This document shows, piece after piece, positions 1-11,000 of a stretch of DNA of 64,000 bases. The notes beneath the pieces are model-generated. The model was not told the origin of the DNA and ran no database searches. It was given only the letters and a program-made list of their open reading frames with translations. The stretch is from Watersipora subatra. Its lineage: Eukaryota; Bryozoa; Gymnolaemata; Cheilostomatida; Watersiporidae. Positions within the stretch are counted from its first letter, which is position 1. Each line of letters opens with the position of its first letter. Where the stretch lies: NCBI RefSeq assembly GCF_963576615.1, contig NC_088717.1, forward strand, positions 29,615,213 through 29,679,212, read 5' to 3'. The position numbers and the translations under genes were made by a program.

Positions 1-628
1 TGCATAAACAAAGGAGTTTGTGTATTTTACAAAAACAATAAGAAACAATTTTATCAATCTGTTTAAAGATGGTATAAATTGCGGAAGTACTTAGATCAAC
101 CTGCCTTGCATGTTCACTGAACCTCGTACATCAAACTTTTTTCTCAATTATCTTAGCTATATTTTTATCGAAATTTTTTTTCACACCCTTGTCTTATGTG
201 CTAGCTGCTTTTATGGTAAAAACTGACAGCTGAATCTCTCAGTTACCCTATTGAAAAAAGCTAAATTATTTTAGACAGATATAAGACTACCTTCACTCTT
301 ATTCTTTATTACTTCTATACACTTATACTACTCTCACAATTAGTTTACGCTATAAATATAATTTAATAATAAATAATAATAATAAATATAATATAATATA
401 ATTTATAAATATGTCTCGGTCACAGAAACCATGGTCAAGTCGCAAATCACGAAGTTGAGTTATCCGACTTTGAAATTGAACCAACTGAATTTATAATGTT
501 GGTAACAATTTTTGTAAAACGTGCATCTGGACCAATCAAAGAGTGGTCTTTCTGAATCTGAAATCAGTTTAGCCAATAGAAATCTTTAACCCTAAAAAAT
601 CCTTAAAACCATTGCTATGCTAAACAGG
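1..628. other. AT-rich intergenic DNA
   Basis: No exon, repeat array or transposon terminus could be supported here. The stretch near 360-410 is simple AT-rich sequence. A short motif near 418-436 reappears in reverse complement near 3446-3463, so part of this segment is probably degraded dispersed repeat. Confidence 0.4.
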
Positions 629-1162
629 AAGTACTGAAAAATGGCGTCTGATAAATATAATCAATTCTTTTTGCCGATTTTAAAGAAAACCCTGACATTT
701 TGGACACTTACAATGAGTACTTGGGTATTCCAACTGATGTCAAAAGCAGTGAAAGTAAAGGGAATTACGATGATATTTTCCTAACAATTCTTACCAGATT
801 ATTACAATATTTAATTATAAGAATAATTATTCGATTTTATAAGATGATTATCAGATTTAAGTATAAGAATAATTATTCGAATTTCCAATATCGAAGTCTA
901 TAGTGACCGATGGTGTGCAATATGTTACTGTTTTTATTTTACTGAAGATTTTGTTGATGATTTGGCTGTGCCCGATATCGCGATACTGCCAAGCCGTTTT
1001 TAACATCTGCAAAATTGAGTAATACATTTTCTTATAAATATACAGCTATTTGTATGACAACCAGCTAAAATCTATTTAGATTAATAAATTCAGAATAGTT
1101 TTTTGGATATAAATACAGAAATCTAGATAAATATCACATCTTCTTGATATTGGTTGCTATGA
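629..1162 (+). repeat. Dispersed repeat family R1, copy A
   Basis: About 530 bp recur in reverse orientation at 29393-29924. Both copies share a 67-codon open stretch, the block around gtgaccgatggtgtgcaata and the end tattggttgctatgac. Most differences within the shared open stretch change the amino acid, so there is no sign that it is a maintained protein. I recognise no transposase or terminal repeat. It is best called an unclassified interspersed repeat. Confidence 0.6.
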
Positions 1163-1560
1163 CGTTTTGAAATGTAAGCAAAATTGTGCGTTGGTTTTCG
1201 TTTCGTAAACTTTAACACCAGTTTTCTCAGAATTATGCTTTCGCACTAATGGTAAACATGCATTCAGTTTATTGACAATAAAATCTGCTGTAATTAAGCT
1301 AGAATCAAAATTTTTTTGCAAAATAACTGAGAATTTTCTCCCTTTGCTAATGTAAATAACTCCAAATCTTACAATTCCGACTTGAAGATGTGGTTGCGTC
1401 AAAAAATTCAATTTAATGAAATTAAGACCCATAAAAGGCTAAAACATCAGCTACAATTTGATGCCATTTTTGTCTTTGTAGACCAACCCTGTCTAGAGAT
1501 ATATGCATTTGAATCAGGCCCTCTTTTAAAAAGCTCACGTTCCATTGGGTGCTTCTTTCG

Positions 1561-1568
1561 TGACGTCA
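1561..1568 (+). promoter_or_regulatory. CRE-like palindrome TGACGTCA
   Basis: A perfect 8-bp cAMP-response-element palindrome lies about 230 bp upstream of the candidate first exon at 1801. The motif match is exact. A regulatory role is only an inference from position. Confidence 0.25.
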
Positions 1569-1800
1569 CAAGCAAGATATCTGAAACGAAACCACGAGCA
1601 ATAAATGAGGTCGCTTCGTTAGCCAATCTTGAGCGCGAAATTTTTATATAGGCCGTAATAAATGTTATCATTCGTAAAACGCGTTGTCTGTGATCTCGAA
1701 GATTCTCATCGTTAGAGAATTCATTCTCATTCATTGGAGAATTCTCATCATTACTGATTCAACGCGTTTCAACAATTACTAAGTTATACATAGTTTTAAA

Positions 1801-1921
1801 ATGGCTTCAAGTTCGAGCGACTGCGACTCAGAGTTATCTGAGCAACTTTTAGTAAAAGATTGGAGTAGACAGCCTATGGTCAAAGCTGACAGGCGTCAGC
1901 AGCGTTTTGCTGCAGAGGAAG
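1801..1921 (+). CDS. Candidate first coding exon, acidic/serine-rich N-terminus
   Basis: The ATG at 1801 opens a reading frame beginning MASSSSDCDSELSEQ. It runs about 40 codons to a possible donor (gtaaat) near 1932 and otherwise stops within two codons. Serine/acidic starts of this sort are common in invertebrate proteins with a P2X7-like cysteine domain, and a decayed fragment of such a domain lies about 0.5 kb downstream. No joined gene could be assembled, so this may be an exon of a TE-associated or dead gene. The assignment is inference. Confidence 0.25.
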
Positions 1922-2358
1922 ACAGCATGGAAGTAAATTAACTTAGAGTCTTCTATACTTAAGTAAATGTAAGATTTTTATAGTCATAAAAACATATACT
2001 AATTAATAAAATGATAATTCTTTGCTATCTCCAATCATCACTTCATAGCTTATCTGCCGTTTTACCTAGCTATAATATTTTTTTCGAATTTTCTTTGGTA
2101 AATTAGAGTCTTGATTACAAATTATTTTCACTCGTAGGAAGTGGGTAAAATCGATTGATCATTGCAAATCTTTAATTTCCAGAACCAAAGCTTCGAATCG
2201 TTGGCTTGGCGTACTAGTGCCTTTATTAAACGTTTATTCGTTTTTAAAATTACACTCGCAATCTATTCAACTCCCAATTTGGAAGCTGTCAATAGATACG
2301 CTTTAGAATGACATATCTATGAATGACATATTTATTGCATTTGTTTTACTGATTACAG

Positions 2359-2546
2359 AATATTTATGTCGTCCCACCAGCCGAAGAAGCTTTGTCAGTG
2401 TGGAAACTGCCATAAGGGGAAAGAGAGACTTGAATGCGTGCTGCATAAGCCATGATGTTTTGTTTGAGTTTGTTGCAGTAGATGAATTTGTCTTATTGTA
2501 TCAGCTAATACTATGTGAGTGGCCACGACTTGATGAATATTTTTAA
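2359..2546 (+). pseudogene. Decayed P2X7-like cysteine domain fragment
   Basis: After an acceptor-like ttacag, one frame reads KKLCQCGNCHKGKERLEC. A neighbouring frame then continues ACCISHDVLFEFVAVDE. This recalls the CxCGxC...ExxCC pattern of the P2X7-like intracellular domain found in many invertebrate proteins, broken by a frameshift near 2440. Both frames meet stops soon afterwards. It is likely a relic, possibly of the same gene as the exon at 1801. The family assignment rests on the cysteine pattern only. Confidence 0.35.
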
Positions 2547-2647
2547 TAAAAGCTTTATGCCAAGATGAAAATATTTTCGCTTGTAAAAATTATATAATAA
2601 AATAATATTGTTGAAGATAATGCAAAACATGATTTGCAGAATATTGT

Positions 2648-2722
2648 AGTGAATTGGATATGGTATATGGATGTCCGCAGAACTGGAGAATGTGAGTTCA
2701 AATCCAGTTTGCAGCAGACTTC
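2648..2722 (+). repeat. tRNA-like / SINE-head fragment
   Basis: A B-box-like gagttcaaatcc lies about 45 bp after a weak A-box-like segment. No cloverleaf with paired acceptor stem is evident, so this is at most a tRNA pseudogene or SINE head. Confidence 0.25.
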
Positions 2723-2852
2723 TCATCCTTAAAACTCTATCCCTGCCTATATTCTTTTCAAAGATGTGGCTTGCTTATTTCACTTCAGTAGTTTTCAATA
2801 AGAATACTACTAGTAAGAAACTAGTACGTAGACGGTGTAGGCAATAATATAC

Positions 2853-2897
2853 AGCCCCGCCCCAAAGATAGGCAACAGACATAATGTGGGCGGGGCT
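2853..2897. repeat. Inverted GC-box pair
   Basis: agccccgccc (2853-2862) and its exact reverse complement gggcggggct (2888-2897) form a hairpin or paired Sp1/KLF-type GC boxes. A second outer inverted pair (atatacagcc / ggctgtatat) surrounds them. This is striking in such AT-rich DNA. No transcript can be assigned. Confidence 0.4.
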
Positions 2898-3880
2898 TAT
2901 GGAAGGCTGTATATCGTTAGTATGGGTAGCTGCAGAACTGTGCTGATACAAAGACCGCGTTCTACATAGTTGACTTGACAGAATTACCGTAGACCGGTAG
3001 AATTGATAGTCGGTACCCAAATGTTTACACAACATTTAGAGAAAGTGAGTAGAACAAATTTTCAATTTTCGTTATTTGAGGCCTTTGAAACATTCATAAT
3101 AATGCATCTGTAGCAGGATTTAAAATTTTATTCTAGCCAACATGAGCAAATACAAAATAAGATATATGCCAATAGAGCCGCGTAAGACTAGACTTTTATC
3201 GCAAATAGCCAATGTGAATATGAGAGATAGAGACAGGTTGCCTAACGCGTGACATCATTTTGGGCAAGTCTGGGCACGTTTTTGTGGCCTGAGCGTTTTT
3301 ACGGCGATCAGATTTTTTCGGTTTTAATCTTCAAATATCTTGGCAATGCGATCGCGTAACACAACAAACAACATATCAACTGATAGAGAAAAAAATGCTT
3401 TCTTTTAAGATCAACTTAAATTTGACGAAACCACATCTTTAACCATGGTTTCTGTGATCATGACCCAAATATTCTTGCAATGAGTGGGAAAAGAACCATT
3501 TAAGGGCAAAACTTCCATTAGTTCCATTTGATGCTATTGGTACCTGAGTGTATTATTATGTATCACTGAATTATTCTGCGCATATTGCAAGCAAAAGATT
3601 GATAATCTAAAAATAGATTGTAATTGGACAAAACATTCAAGAACTTGGATTAGTATATTGTAAACACACAATTCTTTTTATCAGCATTGTTCCTTAAAGG
3701 TTGACTTGCAATGAAATTCACATTACAGTTATCATACAGTTAACATACTATAGTGTTGCTATTTTTTAATAAGTACATCACTTGTATAAAATTTTGATGA
3801 TTTTTACTAGGAGATATTTGCATTATAAAATTACTACGGTTTCTATATCCCTACATACGAGTTTTTCACTATACGATGCC

Positions 3881-3966
3881 AACCTTGCAACGGATCAACA
3901 TCGTATCATGAGAGTGCATTGTATACAATGCACCCTCACGATGCGATGTCGATCCGTTCCAAGGTT
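3881..3966. repeat. 86-bp near-perfect hairpin with no loop
   Basis: Two 43-nt arms meet directly at the centre tgtatacaa. They differ at five positions, four of them transitions. It may be a small palindromic MITE or a hairpin RNA source. No flanking target duplication was identified. Confidence 0.7.
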
Positions 3967-4699
3967 AGAGGAGACAAATACGTATCAATGCTAATTATGT
4001 TACTGTACATTTGAAAATAAATTTAATACGTGATGAAATGGAATTTTTTATTAGGCTAAAAGAAGTTGTCCAATTCTGTCCAATTTTTTCGACTGGTTTT
4101 AAAAGAAGTTCAATACATTGGGTCATGAAAAGTAAAAATAGCCAGGAAGACACAGCTTTCCTGCTGGTGCAGAGAGTGCTCTAAGAAAACAAGCTAACTT
4201 GGTGCAATGTAGAGGATAGCCTACTTGATCACTTATTGAGGATGATGCTTGCTGGTGCCTTGTACATGCTGATGCAATGCAGGAAATTGCTAGCGAGCTA
4301 ACGCTTGTAAAAGGATTCCAGAAGGTTGTACAGTAGTTTTTTTTTGTATGGAATGTGCACAAGAATCAATGTAACCATACATGCAGAAGTTTGTACGTAT
4401 TTATACCCTAACAGGCAGGGCTTTAGCAAGTTCTAGAAAGTAATGTGGATGCTTCAACCATCTTGAGTAGCTAGTTATATATGAGTTACATACATACGAT
4501 GAATTGTATTTACGTAGTAGAAAACAGGCCCACCTGCAATGACATGATTAAACAAGAAAATAAAACATAAAATCAAAATGAAATGAGTAAAACATGAAAT
4601 AAAATAAAACATGAAAAACACGTCACACAAAGAAAATAAATGAATGATATACATTATATATATTGTACAGTATTGTTTTTTATGTACCAGTCCACACCA

Positions 4700-5030
4700 G
4701 TAAATTAAACACTTGAAATTTTTCTGACGATGTAAGTTTTTCTGTCGCTTCTGCTTCCGTGCCACTACTAAATGGTTGCTCCTCTTGAATGCTGATCTCG
4801 TGGGTAGCCTCGAACTCCTTCAAATTGTCAGTCCTAATCTGCTCCTTGTGTTAGCTTTAACGAATTTCTTGTTTTTAATAACAGTGATCGCAATTGTTAA
4901 TTGATTGCGACCATATTCCTTGGCAATATTAACAATACGAGGGCTTTCTTCCCATTTATTTATTACCTCCAACTTTGTTGTCATAAGAATAGTTTTTCCT
5001 TCGTCTTGCAATGTTTGTATCAGTCTCAAA
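4700..5030 (-). pseudogene. pogo/Tigger transposase relic (HTH region)
   Basis: Read on the minus strand, the frame contains TKLEVINKWEESPRIVNIAK followed by EYGRNQLTIAITVIKNKKFV. This matches the CENP-B/pogo-type N-terminal helix-turn-helix (a KLEII..E.G...T.IA..YG....TI..I.KNK pattern). A second frame continues with a TEKLTSSE-type linker typical of the segment before the Tigger C-terminus. The DDE core is absent. Sequence at about 5300-5433 (a series of ttcgtat blocks ending cactatag) resembles a Tigger terminal region, but the other end was not located with confidence. Confidence 0.5.
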
Positions 5031-5435
5031 TTCCATAGCTAACGAATTAAATATAGATACTTGTAAAAATAAATGTATGATGAATAAAAATTTATTGTAA
5101 AAGGAAGTATAATGCTAAAAATGAATATTTGCTCATGCTTACGCACTTTTCACAAAAATTTCCAAGATGGAATGCTGACCTGAGAGAATTCGGTCAACGT
5201 GTCTCTTTTAAACGTTGTGAAAATGTTATTGAACTGAACTGCATTTTGGCGTCTTTGTATTTTGATGTACGTAATAAGCGCATCGACTGCCAAACTGAAC
5301 TCGAGTAAAAATTTTCTTGAATTCGTATAGTGAAATAAAATTCGTATGGTGAGGTGAAAATCTCACTATGTTCAACTTCATAAGGTGAAAAAAATTGTAT
5401 ATCAGGGCAATCGTATCCTGAGGGAGCACTATAGT

Positions 5436-6690
5436 CTTTAAGGTGCCTCTACAAACTTTCGCAATTTTACTGAGAAGCGACTAGCATTAGCTCTATGCAG
5501 TTGGAGCCAAAATAAAGCTGTCTGGCCATAGCACCAGCTAGGCAGTGACAGCAAAGAGTCAGGTCAGCGACCAATAAATGCAGTAATTGTTGACAGTCAT
5601 TGCAGTCATTAATTTTGGCTTTGTGTCGCAAAAGGAAGTCAATGAGCAACTTGTAGACACTGACAGAAAATGATGGGAAGCCAGAACAGCCTACGAGAGG
5701 ACTCTGCTAGGCTACAGGAGAAAGAAGACAACTGCTCATCTCTCGACAGGTTAAAAAGAACAGGCAGACATACAAGGTTTAGGAGTACCTAGCCAAAATG
5801 ATGAGCATCGTATGAGGTTTCCGTACTACTGTGCCAGCAGTAAGGACAGCAGTATATTAGTTGAGCAGCCACGGTCACCAAATCTACTGCAAGTAGCAAC
5901 ACTGACAAGAATGGAGGCACATCCGCTAGCTTGGAAAGGATTGATGAGGTTGAGGATAGCCATATACTGAACACAGGTTAGGGGCCAGCTGGTTCAATAA
6001 AGTTGATGCCATGGAGGTAGCATTAGTGAGCTGGATGCGGCGCCAGTTCAAGTGGACCCTCACACCGGTGAAAGTATGGTATGTAAGTATGGTGGGGGCA
6101 ATGCCGATGAAGCCAAGCTTCAGCGAGGCTGTTATTTCAGATCATGAGGATCTTCTAGAAGAGTTCCAGGGCTTGGACTCTGATGCCCTCGCAGGAGGGC
6201 TCCTGGAGAAGCGAGATCAGAAACGGTAAAAGAATAGGCCTACTGCCTTTGAAGGATTTTTGATGAACGATAGTCATTTGCATTTGGTGTGTTTTGGAAA
6301 TAGGATGGTCGTAGTAAGTTAAGGCTAGTTGGTAAAGCAAATATTCAGTTGCCAAGTAGGAACAGATATAGTGGTGATTGTAGTGGGTGCATGCACTACA
6401 CGGACTGGCTTTTGCTGGATTACAGACGAGTGGTAAAAGGCAAAGAAATGCTTTAAAAAATGTGAAAATCCCGCAATAAATGATCTTTTTTGTATTGAAA
6501 AATCAAACAATGCTAAATAGCAATATCAAGGTTAAGGGAAAAATCTGGGTATTTACCTGCGTCCGTACAGTCCCCAGCACCAGCAAAAGCTGAGACTTGG
6601 GAAACATTGTCTCATTATCGATTACATTGTTTCTGGTCGGCAACAAAGTTGGACTTATAGTACAATACATGCAAACTAGATGTCAGGCTA
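5436..6690. other. No recognisable gene
   Basis: Short open stretches occur on both strands, for example around 6011-6229 (+), but none resembles a family I know and none has a convincing exon structure. Given the LINE fragment immediately to the right, this is probably degraded TE sequence. Confidence 0.35.
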
Positions 6691-6692
6691 TA

Positions 6693-7290
6693 CTAAAAGA
6701 TTTCTATTGGATGGCAGTCAGTTCCAAACTCTTGCTGTATGAATGAAGAATAAGCGCTGGTGGTGCAGCGTGTTGAACTGCGGTATGAAGTACTGGTGCT
6801 GATGTTTACGCAGTGAGCAGAATTGAGAACGTTTGATGTATCGATCCAACAATACCGAGTTTGAGTGATGATATCGATTAAAGGTCTTAAGTCGTCCCTC
6901 AGATCAGCGTTCGGATAAAGGTAGCAGCTACTGTCACTAGAAGAGACTGGTGGTGCCGATCTTTCTATCTGTTTCTCTAACACAACCTTCAGTTTGAAAG
7001 AGGTACTGTCTGGTGCAGAATCCCAAGATGCTGGGGCATATTCCAGCACAAGATGCAAAAACTGTTTGTACACAGTCACACGAACCTGTTCTGATGTTGT
7101 TGTGTCTGATAAAACCCAAGGTGGAGTTCGCTTTGGTGGCGTGCCATTGATATGAGACTGCCACTGAATCTTACTGTCAAGTGTCACACCAAGGTATTTG
7201 ATGCTTTAGGCTCTGGGTTTAGTGGTGTTGTGCAGACAGACTTGGTTGTCAGTAAAAATCATTTGATTACCAAGTCCACCTGCACAACTC
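6693..7290 (-). pseudogene. LINE (CR1/Jockey-type) reverse transcriptase C-terminal fragment
   Basis: Minus-strand frames read SIKYLGVTLDSKIQWQSHI, then KANSTLGFIRHNNIRT in a second frame and VRVTVYKQFLHLVLEYA in the first. This is the conserved post-palm (thumb/connection) segment of animal non-LTR retrotransposons (YLGV.L...L.W..HI....KAN..LGF..RN). Frames switch at least twice and the catalytic palm is missing, so it is a dead 5'-truncated insertion. It lies about 0.7 kb upstream of SPATA4 on the opposite strand. Confidence 0.7.
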
Positions 7291-7954
7291 CACTATAGCC
7301 AAAGATGAAAGCATCAAATACCTTGACGCTTTCAGCTCTGGATATAGGCCTAGTGGGTGTTCAAACTTTAATCGTTCCATGCGTATCTAAACAGTCTATA
7401 TAATGCAAAACAGTCTTATTACTTTGTTGTTGAAATAAAGCTCTAGATTATAACAGTAGTTCAATTTGCTTACAGACTAGATAGTGTTAGGAAATAATTT
7501 TACGGATAGATGATACACAAAGAAAAATATTATTTGCGCTACTGCCGCAAAACATATGACAGCAAAATGGTTACTGTTACCTGTGCCTAAAAGTATTACA
7601 TCAAAATCTTCCGGCAGTGCGTCTGTATGATTAGGCATAATCGAGTTCAAAGACTACACTGGTCTTACGGGGAATGTACCTCTGGACAGGTAAGCTGCGA
7701 GCTTCCAACGTTAGCAGTGAGTCCGGAAACACTCATCTTTGTGATAAGAAACCAAAACAGTTTTTAAAGCAGGCTATACAATATAACCGCTTTGTGCAAC
7801 AAATGGACGAAGGTTTAGGCGAAGGTTGTTTCAGGCTACGTTGTCATAACGATTTTCAGCGAAATAAGTAGTGTATTAGTTAGTTGCAATAGTGTTTACT
7901 AAACGGCATCTTGACTCTGACCTAAACCTTTCACATTGAAAGTTAATTTGACAA
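7291..7954. other. Upstream region of SPATA4
   Basis: No TATA box or CpG-rich promoter stands out and no other gene was seen. The transcription start of SPATA4 presumably lies here or slightly farther left, but nothing in the sequence fixes it. Confidence 0.3.
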
Positions 7955-8031
7955 ATGGCAGGTCTGCCCAGAGAAGTCATAAGATGGTTACAAAGTCTTG
8001 ATTTGACTTGGCAAGTAAAAAATGTCAAGTG
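7955..8031 (+). CDS. SPATA4: SPATA4 coding exon 1
   Basis: The ATG at 7955 starts MAGLPREVIRWLQSLDLTW, which matches the start of the conserved SPATA4 domain. The exon ends after the first two bases of a Trp codon before gtgagt. The N-terminus lacks the variable extension of mammalian orthologues. Confidence 0.92.
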
Positions 8032-11000
8032 GTGAGTTTTATCAATTCATGTTCACTTTATTGCGAGAAGATCTGCTTCGAACAACATGTTCAAGTGACT
8101 AATCGTTCTGCATAAAAACTTGTAGAGAAATTACATCATTAATTTAATCGAAATAGCAAAAATATAATGTTAATGTTTATTATTTGTATTTTTAGCATAG
8201 TTAGAAGTCTTACAATTTGTGTTATCTACATTTCGTTACAGATTCTCACAAAAGCTATGGAATGTCATAGCGAATATAAAACACTTCAAATTAAAGCACA
8301 ACATAATATTCTGATGACAGAAGACCATTAAAAATGTTTGTAGTTTGTATGCAAACGTATACTTGCTTATCTATTTTTTGCGGGAGGGCCAACTGCACCT
8401 ATTTGTAAATGACCCTGTCTAGCACATTTAGTTGGTTTCTGAGACAATAATATGGCTTGCTCTTCATAGTCGTTTAACACTGTGACTAGTTATGGGTTAT
8501 CAGGTAAGCCATTGCTGGCAGGTTAAAGCCTAGTTGAATAGTTTTAACCTATGAGCTTATAGGTTAAAGTTACAACTTGTAGCTTTCTTGACACCTTCAA
8601 ATGTTGTTGTTATGTGTGGTTGTGGAGAAATTATGTTATGCATAACTAATCCAAATTCACACACAACATCAGCGTTGAATTTGCTTGTCATATTACTCTA
8701 TTTTGACTATGTTTAGTTTGTGCACTTTTACTTAGCTTGTGGGTGCTAATTTGATTATTACTGGTTCAGGTGCTAATGAAGGTGTTAAGCTATTGTAAGT
8801 AATGCTGATATTTACTAGTACAAGTTACTTCTTTATTCTATAAGTCAAACAATTAAAATACACAACTAAAAAAACTCTAAAACAATAATATTAATGACAA
8901 AACAATTAAGAGAGCTAATAAAAATTACATCCTTACTCGAACGGTCGTCTGTGTTTGCTTGGCTCGGTCCATGCGGCTGTGAATAGTCAAACGAGAGTCG
9001 TGAGAGGTCATAGGTAGAAAGTGTCGGCAGTTGAGATAGTGGCGTAAAGGAAGCTCAGCTGGTGGAGAAGAAGGAGGCTCCATTGGTAGAGAAAAGAGAG
9101 AGGCTCCTCGGCAGGCAGATGGGAAAGCGTCCAAGGAGGCCCTCGGTAAGAGAGAGCCGGAGCTCAAGTTAGAGCCGAAGATAGAGATGGAGATGGAGGT
9201 GCTGAGTCATTGGAGCTGTTCTCTTTTATTGATGTCTGGCATGTGGGATGGTTAGCCTGTGGGTGTAGGTTGAGTGTTAAAGTTCGATGCTTTCTGTGAG
9301 GCGTGCGAAGATATCTTGTTTGCGTAAGTCTTCAGCTGGTGCACGTGATGTTGACATGTAGGGTGAAGCTCGTGACTTACTCCTAGTGTCTAGGTCATGT
9401 TTGACAGGAGTGGCAGATCTGTATGTGACTCATTTGACTCGCCTTTAATGTTTCTCTGGTGGCTTTTTGATGTTGATGATTGGTAGGTTTAATTGCTTTG
9501 ACTTCCCTTTGGCATATTCTCCATCTGGTGTTGACGCAGTTTCTATGATTGATTTCTTCCAAATTTGAAGTTTCTAGTTTGCTTTTGACATTTTCTAATT
9601 ATTGAATCTTTTAATGTCTTTGGGTGTCTTGCTGCTTGTACGAATTATATGCTTATCCTGTGGTCTGGGTACATTTCCTGTTGGTATCTTGTTTTCGCAG
9701 TATTTCCATACAACTTTGCTATGGATGCAGACATATTGTTTGGTAAATTCGGAATATCAAGTTAATCATCTCTGAATACATCTGAAATGATAGCATACTC
9801 TACACCGCTAAGTAAAAGTAGAGTGTCTCAAAGGGAAACAGTGTGCCACCACATTATTACTTTTGTTTTAGCGCATAGCTGGCTAGTGGCTATACAGTTT
9901 CTGGTCGTACTTTCAAGTCATGTATAGTTTTGGGTAAAAAAGCTGTTGGGAAGTATACCAGAGGCTGCATATACTGAAGTGAGTTTCCCATGGCTGGGTA
10001 CGCTTGTGTCTCGTTGTTTTTTTATGAGATTTGTTTTTAATTATTTCATTATAACTAGATGTGAGAACTTGATGTGAGAATACTGTGTCGTTGCTCATCT
10101 TAGAGGATTTTAGTGAGTAAGCTACTCTATGCCTGCGTCTGTATGCCTAGGCTTCAGTAATACTGTCACAACTTTTTAAACTGCTCACGAACCTAACAGC
10201 TCTCCTCTGCATGCCTTCAATTGAGTTTTTCATAGTTTTGTTGGTAGATTCACATATTGTATCCGCGTACTTTTTGGTGGGTATACATAGGCTGGTCTAT
10301 ATGAGCAGGCAGATGTTTTCGGGTGCACTACTGAGTGTATATTTAATTGCACCAAGATTTTACTAGCTTTTTCAGTTTTTAAGGCAATGTATCGGTCGTA
10401 ATTTAGATCTTGTTGCAAAATGACACCTATATATTTGGTATTTTCTAGGCATTGTATATGCGATGAGTCAAGCTCATAAGCTCAGTTATTGTGTAATTTG
10501 TGTTTGATATAACTGACACAACCATTTTGCAATCATATAAATTAGAAAGATGAAACGAATAATATAACAGAGAAAATGTAACACGATAATGCATACTCAC
10601 TGATTGTAGCCCACAGCTTTTTTAACAGAGGCTTGGACTCATTCAGTTTTTTAATGTAAATAAAATGTTTCCATTAGGCTTTGGAAAATCACCATATTCT
10701 GTTGAACTGGCTAAAAACTAAACAAGCTACTGTAGTTGTTCATGGACTATAGAAGAGCACAACCTCTCGTTTAAGGCTTTGATCAGGCAACATGTGTAGG
10801 CGATAGGAAGCATAAAACCATTATTACATAGAAGATAATCAGTGTAGAGTAGAAAGAATAGTACATGAGATTAAGTAGAAATAATGGAGTTTATGGTTTG
10901 GTTCGACGCATCTTCCAATGTTAGACATTCCTTTTTACTGCACTGACATTCTTCTGGAAGATAATCATTTCCATTTTATTAATAACTTCTTGGTATAGTA

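Noticed and set aside
629-1162. 67-codon frame shared with 29393-29924 as a conserved small protein
   Set aside because: Between the two copies most differences are amino-acid changing and the surroundings are equally similar, so the frame is carried by repeat identity rather than selection.
4123-4362. Minus-strand 79-codon frame as a gene
   Set aside because: No recognisable domain, no splice or promoter context; judged chance.
8925-9200. Open frames on both strands in a purine-rich tract of SPATA4 intron 1
   Set aside because: Compositional bias explains the lack of stops; no domain, no splice partners, and the translated residues are low-complexity.
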